A DNA stretch of 64,000 nt from Dipteris shenzhenensis. Its lineage: Eukaryota > Polypodiophyta > Polypodiopsida > Gleicheniales. The notes beneath the pieces were generated by a model that searched no databases, was not told the origin of the DNA, and saw nothing but the letters and a program-made list of their open reading frames with translations. The translations under genes and the position numbers were made by a program. The stretch lies in NCBI GenBank assembly GCA_047967505.1, contig CM106539.1. One strand, given 5' to 3'. Each line of letters begins with the position of its first letter. Position 1 is the first letter of the stretch. Shown piece by piece: positions 56,281 through 64,000 of the stretch.

Positions 56281-56930
56281 CTGCCTCAAACAACAGGGCA
56301 GAGACATTGTTAAATCCATGTAAGGGCTTTAAATATATATATATCAAGATGAATCCAGAAACATGCCCAAACTCATCCTCTAAAAACACAACAAATAGTG
56401 CAGTTTCCATCTCATGATAGTCACTCGTAAGGTTGAAAACCATAAACTCCATATGCTTTCACACATACAAATCCACACACCCACACATCTTTTCAGCATC
56501 CATTTGTACAAAGGTCTTTGTATTGAGTTTCTGTCGTTGGCACTCTGGAGGTGAAGGTACACTCAGAAGGCTAATCAAAAAGTAGTCCACATTCTCTTCA
56601 TTCAAGCTACAACTACTTATGAAGACTATACAATTTCATTTTAGTATCTCCCAAACAAGCATCTAAGCAAAAAAATGTTTAGACAATCTAAGTGCCTTAA
56701 AAATTAACAAATAAATATGGAGGACCATGGCAAGGCCCCTCGTACAATGCTTTCCCATACCTATCTAATTTGCAATTCGCACACTCCCAACTAGGAAGTT
56801 GAGCTCAAGTCTTTCTTTCAGGGAAAAAAACAAGCATCAAGATCTGATTACCCGATGAACAACATAAAACTTTACATGTCTAAGAGATTCAGAACCATTG
56901 CCACTCCCCCCCCCCCCTCACCATCTATCT
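56281..56930. other. Upstream intron of the SGTA-like gene
   Basis: A minus-strand open stretch at about 56470-56610 (including VDYFLISLLSVPSPPECQRQ) was considered as an exon but lacks family support. A poly-C run lies at 56908-56917. Confidence 0.45.
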
Positions 56931-57860
56931 CTCTTTGGTGGGGAAAACAATATGGGAAGACATGATAACCTTAATCAAGGAACTCTATGAAAGGAAGGGG
57001 GAGAAAAGACCTCTCCATCAAGGACACACATGGTATGGTCACGGGAAAAGGCATGGAGAGGGGGTTGAAGAAATTAGCAAACAGGAAGGCTCCAGACTCG
57101 CAAGGCTTAATAGCAAAGACGCTGAAATGGGAAGGAGACAAAACAAAGACTTGCTAACCATGCTAATAAATAAAGCTTTGGAAGAGGAATTTCCCACGGA
57201 TAGCAACTCAATAGAATTGTACCAAACCACTGAGGAGGAACAACAGGGCAGCAAGCAATTACATAACAATCATGGTTAGCAGTTTAATGGCAAAATTATA
57301 TGGTATGATACTCGAACAGAAAATCAGCAAATGAGCAGAAGAGCAAGGAAAAAGAGTACCCCCAAACATTCAACAATAGATCATCCAGTTAAACACGAGC
57401 TGAAACAAAGGGACTCAAGAACGATAGGAAAGCAATCTACTACTGCTTTTGACACAGTACCATGCAAAAAACTATGGGAAAGGATTGAGCAGATTGGATG
57501 AGAGCACACAATGGTGAAGGAGTACAAACTGCTGGGTATGCCTTACTCTTACTCATCTATGCAAATGATGTAGTTCTCTTAAAAGACATAAAGGGCATGC
57601 CAACACAGCTAGATGCCCTCCATAAATTTTGCCAACACTCCGGGTTGTAAGTCAATATTGCAAAGACAAAGGTCATGGTAATTGGAACAAGGAACGAGCA
57701 ATTGTCCTTCACATTTTAAGGGGAACCCCTAGAAGCATAGTTATGCGTTGGTTCGTACTAAAGAGTTCTATAGGAAGAAAAAATGACAAACCGCTTCAGT
57801 TTCAATATAGAAATGGCTAAATCCACTAAGGTGGCCAGTCAAAGGCTACTGGAACACCGG
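56931..57860 (+). pseudogene. LINE F, first part: linker and RT
   Basis: The frame starts MVGKTIWEDMITLIKELYER, then broken text gives KIIWYDTRTENQ/KLYG, STIDHPVKHELKQRDSRTIG, AFDTVPCKKLWERIEQIG and LLIYANDVVLLKDIKGMPTQ (Y-A-N-D), followed by NIAKTKVMVIGTRNEQLSFT. These are RT motifs of a LINE family distinct from LINE B. It stops where the hAT element starts and resumes near 59930. Confidence 0.7.
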
Positions 57861-57864
57861 ATAC

Positions 57865-57985
57865 AGATGAAACACATTTCAGGGCCCATCTTGCCCTAAA
57901 ACACCGTTTCAGGAAGGCCCCAATTTGAAACACCGTTTCAAGGGCTGAAACATTTCAGAGGGTTGAAACGTCCCGTTTCAAGTAT
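57865..57985. repeat. Subterminal palindromic repeats of the hAT element
   Basis: AAACACCGTTTCA occurs twice, and GAAACATTTCAG, GAAACACATTTCAG and GAAACGTCCCGTTTCA nearby; all share GAAAC facing GTTTC or TTTC. Similar inverted subterminal motifs are characteristic of hAT ends. Confidence 0.65.
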
Positions 57986-58429
57986 CACCCCCCTCCCCTA
58001 CTTCGCGATTTGCCCCGGCGGGTTCTTTTGCTGTTTGCGTTTTCATTTTGGCCTCCACTTGCAAACTTTCACTCCCTTCACCCCTTCAGCTTCACACTCT
58101 TGAACTTTTGAGGGTTTTCTAGCCCTCCTTGAGCCCCATTCACTCCCTGCGAGTCCTTTCTCTCCTGCCATCATCCACTTCCCTTTAGCCCTCCTTCATA
58201 GCTCAACCTCCACTCCATCCCTCTCTTTCAGCCCTCTCTTTCATCCCTCCTTCAGCCCCCTCTTTCAGCCCTCTATTCCATCCTCTTTCAGCGACCTTTG
58301 TTCAAGTGTTCAACCCTCTTTCTAGCTTCAGCCCTCTTTCAAGCTTCCATGGCTTCAAGAAGCCATATCCCTGAGTCTCATCCCATATTTTTGCTGGAGT
58401 CAAGTTGATCTGCTGGGTTCCTACGACAC

Positions 58430-59810
58430 CAAGAAAGGAGGCGCTCGCTAGTTCATGTGCATGTGGTGTGGATTGCAAAGAGGTGGGATCCTTGATAGGG
58501 TGAAGGCCCATCTTCTTGGCATCAAGGGAGAGAGGGAATGACGCTATGCAGCGTAATCTCCGAGGCAGAGAAAGCAAGGTTGGCTTGAGAGGTCGAGGCG
58601 TTTCCTCCCGCGAAGAGACCAAAGACTATTGCATCCATTGATGGAGGAGTTGCTTCAGGCTCTCATGTGACTACTGCAAAAAGGACTCCTCTTCCCTCTG
58701 CTGCTGCTACTACAATTTCTTCTTTTGGAAGTGCACATGTTCTTGAAGCTACAGGTTCTACTCCTAGTGTATCTCCTTCACCTCTCCCACCTGCATGAAC
58801 TTTACACAACATGGCATTCACAACAGAAGGCACAAGTAGATGCAACCGTGGCCTGTTTCTTTACTCGAATGCAATTAGTTTCACTATTGCAAGATCTGCT
58901 TATATGAAGGAGATGGTGGCTGAATTTACAGCATTTGGGCCCAGATATACCCCTCCCACTTTTGATGCATTGAGGGGAAAGCTTCTAGAGGATGAGGTGA
59001 AGGCAATTAATGAAGCCATTCAGCCTATGATGGAGAAATGGCATAAGTATGCATACACTCCATAGAGTGTGGAGTACAACAAAAAACAGCAAATGTTTTG
59101 ATGCAGATGTAGGCAGATGCAGTGGAATATGTGGGGCCATCCAATGTTGTGCAGCTTGTTTCACATGGTGAAAATACCAACAAGGCTGCAGGTGCATTAT
59201 TGGAATAAAAGTATCCTCACATTCAATGAGTTCTTGTATTGCCCATTTTTTAAATAATTTGTTGAAAGACATTGGCAAATTGCCTTGGGTAAAAAATGTT
59301 ATTGACAAAGGAAGAGAGATAGTTGCACTTATTACACGCCATCATTCTTCTCTCTCCCTATACCGCAAGTTTGCAAGCAAGGAGCTCTTGAAGTATGCGG
59401 AGACAAGGTTTGCATACAATTATCTGATGCTTCGAAGACTCATTGAAATGAGACGTGCACTTAAGCAAGTTGTGGCAAGCCCAGAGTGTGATGCATGGCC
59501 CACTTCTAGGCAGGCCCTTGGACATTGGTCTATGACTTGTGTATAGGTAGCGACGACTTCTGGGTTGATGCATCACACATGTATGCTTTGTGTAAGCCCA
59601 TTGTGTTGTTGCTGAAAAAGGTTGATGGGGATAAGCCTTATATTGGCAAAGTATATAAGGGGACGGATCACATGATAGAAAATATCAGAGTGTTAGAGAA
59701 AGATCCCCAAAGGTTGAGAGAGTTGGAGAGCTTGGCTGTGAGCAAGTGGGACCAATACTACTCTCTGATTCATGCGGCTGCATTTGTGATGGACCCATAG
59801 TTTCAACACA
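58430..59810 (+). pseudogene. hAT transposase (BED finger, DUF659-like, RNase H-like region)
   Basis: Near 58440: FMCMWCGLQRGGILDRVKAH continues LLGIKGERE, the C-x2-C...H start of a BED finger. Then SAYMKEMVAEFTAFGPRYTP with PPTFDALRGKLLEDEVKAIN (the domain before the RNase H fold), SSCIAHFLNNLLKDIGKLPW, ETRFAYNYLMLRRLIEMRRA (T-R-F/W-x-S/Y motif) and GSDDFWVDASHMYALCKPIV, LLKKVDGDKPYIGKVY. Stops at several points break the frame. The C-terminal dimerisation part is not evident. It is dead. Confidence 0.8.
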
Positions 59811-59930
59811 AGGGAAGTGCACAACAAAGTGATAAAGAGGTGGTCAGTGGTTGGAACCTGACTCTTCAAAAAGATGGTGCCAACCCCGTATGCTTGGTGG
59901 AAAGTGAAAGTCATGCAGAAAATATTGCAG

Positions 59931-60345
59931 AGATTACGGCAAGGTCCAAGAACAAAAAAAGGAGTTCTACAAGCAAGAGATCAATCCAATGGAGAAGCAC
60001 GAAATGCAGGAACACCTCAGGGAAGATATCTCAATGTTCAAACGGCACATAATCAGAAGAATAAGAACCATCTTAGACATAGAAAAAGGCAAATGGATAG
60101 AGTAAGAATCTCAAGGGAGGTAAAACCTATAAAATCTGTCCAACCCAGAAAATAGAAAATGAAGAGCACACACTCCTCCAATGTAGAGCACAGATGCATA
60201 TCAGAGAAAAATACAAAGAAAAGTACAGCAGCCTCAGCATAAGGGTCCTCATGAGTCAACCAGCCAAACAATTGGGTTCATACCTAAAAGAAATTTTGGG
60301 ACACCACAATAAGATTTTCAACATGGCAGTCCGGCTGGCCAAGTG
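59931..60345 (+). pseudogene. LINE F, second part: C-terminus
   Basis: Frames give KQEINPMEKHEMQEHLREDI, then ICPTQKIENEEHTLLQCRAQ and MHIREKYKEKYSSLSI. C-P-x4-I-E-N-E-E-H-x3-Q-C is the C-terminal zinc-like motif of many LINE RTs. It ends around KIFNMAVRL, where the gypsy LTR begins. Confidence 0.7.
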
Positions 60346-60874
60346 TCATGTGCACGGATTGGTATCTGACGTGTATTGGGGTACACAAGACTAGCTCAGG
60401 TAGTCTGGGGAGGCTTAGGGCTAGGCAGGCTTGATTCTCGCGTTGAGTGGCAAGGGTACGAACCAGTTATAGGTCTTCGCTATTATTGGCACATTGGGCC
60501 CGAGTCTATATAAGGGGCCTAGAGGTTCAGTTCTCAGCGAGCCGATGGGAGCAAGTCTCGTTCCTAGGTGCTAGGTCTAACCTCGATTGAGTCGCAAACG
60601 CGTGCCTGCATCTTAGCGTAGCCCAAGGTCCAGCAGCGGATCACAGGCCTCTTGGCGCCACCTGGTGGTATGGGACACCATGCTGGTTAGGATCTGGTTG
60701 GGAGTTCGTGCCAGTAGCTCAGCTCGTGGCTCAGAGGGGACATCTCCTGATTCAGGATCGCATCCCGTAGATGTCACGGTTGGGTGGTGAGCAGCCTGCT
60801 CAGATTCCTCACGTTTGGTGTGTTCTTGTGTTTGCTTGCAAATCAGAGGTTTCAGGAGTGCTGGGGTCATGTCA
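60344..60874 (+). mobile_element. Probable 5' LTR of a chromovirus-type gypsy element
   Basis: A TATA-like CTATATAAGGGGCC near 60513 and an end GGGGTCATGTCA followed by GGTATCAGAAAC (PBS-like, two changes) suggest an LTR of about 0.5 kb. The start is uncertain: TGTCATGTG at 60344 or TGACGTG at 60366. The GC content is higher than in the flanks. Confidence 0.45.
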
Positions 60875-61721
60875 GTAGGTATCAGAAACAACTCTTGAGG
60901 TAGGAATCTATGTTACGAGTAAATTTGGACGTGATTTTCTCCAGGTATGCCTCAAATTCGAAATTCATGTTCATGCCTGCAAGTGCTTGTTGGTTCATCG
61001 TTTAAGGGTTGTTTGTTGCCTAGATTGGGATAGAAGGAAGGAGTGAGAGAGAAGGGGTGAATTCGTTGTTCGTTGCTGAGGATCTAAAGAGAGAGAGAGA
61101 GAGAGAGAGATGGCGTAGTTAGGGTGAAGTGGTGAGGAAGTTATGGCACAAGGATAGGTGCGAGAACGCCTCCGGAGTGCAAGGTTGTGGCGGAATCCAA
61201 CGAACCCCGAGCACCCGACTGGCTACGTGGAACTCTGAGGAAGGAGAGCGCGGAGAGGTGCGTAGTAGTGTTGGGCATGGTCGCGATTGGGGCTGCGCTG
61301 TATTTTGGGCCTAGAAGCCGAAAAAAGCACCAACCCTCCCACAGAAAGCTCGGTTTTCTAAAAGCCAGGGCCAACAAGTCTATAACGTAATGAACTGCTT
61401 CCCTTCACCAACCCGTGGACTGTGTGCAAGCTATACCTCTCCCCACCTACCTTCACGGATCCTGTCAGCCAAGGCGGACTGCTACATAAGACCGTACCGA
61501 CCAGCCGCCTTCTCCACCGAACTCTGCCAGACACGATTGGGGGGGTCACTGTTCGTCAGTTCAGGATCAGCCGCCTTTTTTCTCTTCAGCCAGCCTTGCT
61601 ATTTCTGGAGCCTTCTCCCATCCTTGTGGCGAGCCTCTACTTTGCTTCATACTCCTAGCTTCGAATCTGCCTATTGCTCCTCTTCTCTAGACTACCCTCT
61701 TCATCAGATCCGATTTCAGTT
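60875..61721 (+). mobile_element. Leader of the chromovirus-type element
   Basis: Between the PBS-like motif and the gag start. It contains a (GA)n tract (61089-61110). No protein was recognised. Confidence 0.45.
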
Positions 61722-62727
61722 ATGGCTGATTCAGTAGACCCCGGGCTCGCTCTGGGTGATCAAGATATGAATTACCATGCAGAGGATGACCAGGGCCTCT
61801 ACGATGATTCGATTACGAAGACCGCTTTCAGTGAATTCACCACTGCTCTCGATGAAAAGTTTGAGCGGGTTAATGCAAATCGAATGGGGTTGACACAACA
61901 ACTCCAAGGGATTCAGACTTCAATCTCGCTTTTGACTAGCACTGTTCAAGCGCTCACGCATGTTGGGTCCAAATATCACTCCCGATCCTTATCCCGGAGA
62001 TCATAAATCCAGAACTAAGGAGGTGGTTGAAACTTGGTTGCAAAAGTGGCAAGTACACTTCCAGTTTCACCCTCACCCCAATGAAAAGAACATGCAGCTT
62101 GCAGCAGGGTATATGTCAAGGAAGGCTTTATTGTGGTGGAAGGAACTCCGACCAACATGGATCAAATTTCAAGAGGTCTTCAGGAAAGAGTTTCTGAAGG
62201 AGGAAGATTATGATATCATAGGCAAGCTCAAGGCCCTCAATATGTCCAAGCTGAATTCGACTTTTGAGGTCTATCTTCAGAGGTTTCGTGATTTGCAGAC
62301 CAGAGCTACAAAGATGGATCCTGTGACCTTGTTAGGTTTCTTTGTGGATGATTTGCCTGACTCGTACAAGCTTCAGATCAAGAATAACAAGTGTGCTACT
62401 TTGCAAGAGGCCATGAACTATGCGCGCATCTATGATGATACCATGGCCAATGCAAAGGGAACCGGGAAGAACAAGAGGAAGTTCTTCAAGTCAACAACTG
62501 GTACCAGGGAGTCGAAGTCAATTGACAATGCCTCCAAGAAGAACTCTACTCAGACGAAGAATGGTCAAGCCCGTTTCCTACGCACCTTGAAGTTAAAAAC
62601 AGAAGAACATTGCTTTATATGCGAGGAGCGGGGCTACACTTGGAATGATTGTCCAAGAACCAATTGCAAGCGCCGGGACCAAAGCTCCATGCGGGAAAAA
62701 GTACCAAAGCTAAGGGAGCTAACCTAA
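61722..62727 (+). pseudogene. Chromovirus-type gag
   Basis: The start is Met 61722 (MADSVDPGLALGDQDM). A helical stretch (FTTALDEKFERVNANRMGLT) precedes a one-base frameshift near 61975; then KEVVETWLQKWQVHFQFHPH, MSRKALLWWKELRPTWIKFQ, LNSTFEVYLQRFRDLQTRAT and the zinc knuckle CFICEERGYTWNDC, in which the His is Tyr. It is the gag of a Ty3-gypsy chromovirus lineage. The Tyr substitution and frameshift make it non-functional. Confidence 0.8.
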
Positions 62728-63976
62728 ACTGAGGGGACGAAAGGCTAGATGGGCAAAGTTAATGCAAGATTTTGATTTTGATATACGTTATCAAAAGGGT
62801 TCGATGAATAGTATGGTGGATGCCTTAAATCGAGTCAAGTTTGTAAATGCTATGTCATTTACGGAAATATCCTCAAACCTATTTCAATCCTTCAGGGGGC
62901 TTTGCGCAACTGATAGTCATTTCAATTCTTATTGGCAGAAAGTCCAGGATGGGAGCTCCATGGTTGACCAGGACTAAGGGATTGCGCCACCTACGGTATA
63001 GGCGGCAAGAGGTCAGTGGATGATTAGGAAACGACTTGCTGTTCCGGAATGGAAAGATATGTGTGTCACATGTTTGAGATCTGCGATCCAAGATTCTCTG
63101 GGAGTGTCATGATGCTCCTAGCGCTAGATATCCGGGTATACATCGGACTCTGTCTCTTGTGAAACATACCTTTTACTGGCCTAAGATGCGTGCATTTATT
63201 GAGAACTATGTGGTAGGTTGCTGGGTTTGTCAAGTTACTAAGGCAGAACGCCTTAGAAGCGCGGGTTTATTACAACCATTGCAAATCCCAGGTAATAAAT
63301 GGGAAAGTATTTCCATGGATTTCATTACCAGATTGCCTAGAACGTGCAAGGGTCATGACTCCATTTGGGTCATAGTTGACCGTCTAACAAAGATGGCTAG
63401 ATTCTTACCTACTAGATCCACCATATCAGCTGTTTAGTTGGCTCACGAGTTTGTGGACCAATTGTTTAAGCTATATGGTTTGGCTATATGGTTTGCCTTC
63501 TGACATAGTCAGCAACAAGGACTCTAAGTTTACAAGTAACTTCTGGACACTTGCTTTTGAGAAGTTGGAAACTACTCTAAGTACTCAGATCATGCACAAT
63601 ATGATGGCAGTACAGAGAAGGTCAACCAATTGGTTGAACATATGCTTCGGGCATATGTTGTAAGAGACAGTCTTCATGGAAAGATTATCTCCCCATGATA
63701 GAATTTGCTTATAACAATGCAAAGCCTTCAAGTACTGGTTACAGTCCTTTTATGCTTATGTACGGGTTTCAACCTAAGTCACGTGTTATGGTTGGGTTCA
63801 AGATAATTCAAAATGATGCTGCAAAGACATTCTTGCAAGACATGCAAGAAATGTTGCACTTTGCCAAGGAGTCTAAGATCGGGACAGATTTTATGCTAAT
63901 AGACATCGTTCACCTAGAGAGTACTCTGAAGGGACGATGGTATATTTACATATTCCCAACGAATCCAAGAGCCTAA
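62728..63976 (+). pseudogene. Chromovirus-type RNase H end and integrase; protease and RT deleted
   Basis: Directly after gag: LMQDFDFDIRYQKGSMNSMV and DALNRVK are the RNase H end. Integrase follows: YPGIHRTLSLVKHTFYWPKM with VVGCWVCQ (zinc H-H-C-C), WESISMDFITRLPRTCKGHD and SIWVIVDRLTKMARFLPTRS, FVDQLFKLYGL, and MIEFAYNNAKPSSTGYSPFM with LMYGFQP. Protease and RT (about 2 kb) are missing at 62727-62740. Stops and shifts break the frame. It runs to near the window end. Confidence 0.85.
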
Positions 63977-64000
63977 GTACCGGTTTGGTTCCGAAATTAT

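Larger units (their letters stand above)
57861..59930 (+). mobile_element. hAT-family DNA transposon inserted in LINE F
   Basis: The left part (57865-57985) is dense in GAAACACCGTTTCA-type palindromes, typical of subterminal transposase-binding repeats. A BED zinc finger, a DUF659-like region and a hAT transposase core follow. LINE sequence lies on both sides. Exact terminal inverted repeats and the 8-bp target-site duplication were not identified. Confidence 0.7.

Noticed and set aside
56470-56610. Possible upstream exon of the SGTA-like gene
   Set aside because: It is open on the minus strand but its product resembles no SGTA segment and the splice sites are weak.

Overview
The window looks like repeat-rich nuclear DNA of a vascular plant with a large genome. 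The evidence is one host gene with canonical GT-AG introns, one of them about 23.8 kb long, set in plant-type LTR retrotransposons (copia and gypsy, primed by initiator Met-tRNA or Asp-tRNA), LINEs, a hAT transposon and a Helitron scrap. A fern or gymnosperm fits best, but this is inference; nothing seen fixes the species. No rRNA, tRNA, CRISPR or bacterial operon was seen.

Layout. 1-5.8 kb: a (CT)n tract, a copia pol scrap, a copia LTR with a long GC-rich leader carrying an array of CACGTCA motifs, then unassigned AT-rich DNA. 5.8-21.6 kb: remains of at least two related Ty3-gypsy copies and a third pol piece, all coding on the minus strand (G1 at 5.9-12.2, G3 at 12.25-14.2, G2 at 15.9-21.55). 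Together they give the order gag, protease, RT, integrase, then an extra 3' protein with a second retropepsin-like fold and 11-residue repeats. G2 sits in the 3' LTR of a gag-only copia element (21.6-24.0 kb); one end of that nest has been inverted to 14.2-14.9 kb. 24-28.4 kb: AT-rich DNA and LINE remains with (CT)n tails.

31.0-56.3 kb: a minus-strand gene for an SGTA-like TPR co-chaperone. Five exons lie at 55.3-56.3 kb and the last two at 31.0-31.55 kb; all junctions are phase-compatible. The long intron holds LINE A (32.3-35.0), two truncated copia elements (35.0-36.6 and 36.6-39.0), rearranged L1-like and other LINE pieces (39.0-43.0), and LINE B (43.5-53.6). LINE B is interrupted by a Helitron fragment and by a 5.9-kb copia element with 5-bp target-site duplications. 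A further truncated LINE D (53.6-54.8) follows. The clearly oriented copia elements run in the sense of the gene; most LINE pieces run antisense.

56.3-64 kb, upstream of the first visible exon: a LINE interrupted by a hAT transposon, then a chromovirus-type gypsy element lacking protease and RT. The N-terminal exon(s) of the host gene were not found and probably lie beyond the window.

Nearly every mobile-element ORF carries stops, frameshifts or deletions, so the SGTA-like gene is the only host protein gene I can support. The most unusual signals are the second protease plus repeat after the gypsy integrase, the conserved 3' hairpin and (CT)n tails joining LINEs head to tail, and the split, inverted copia/gypsy nest.
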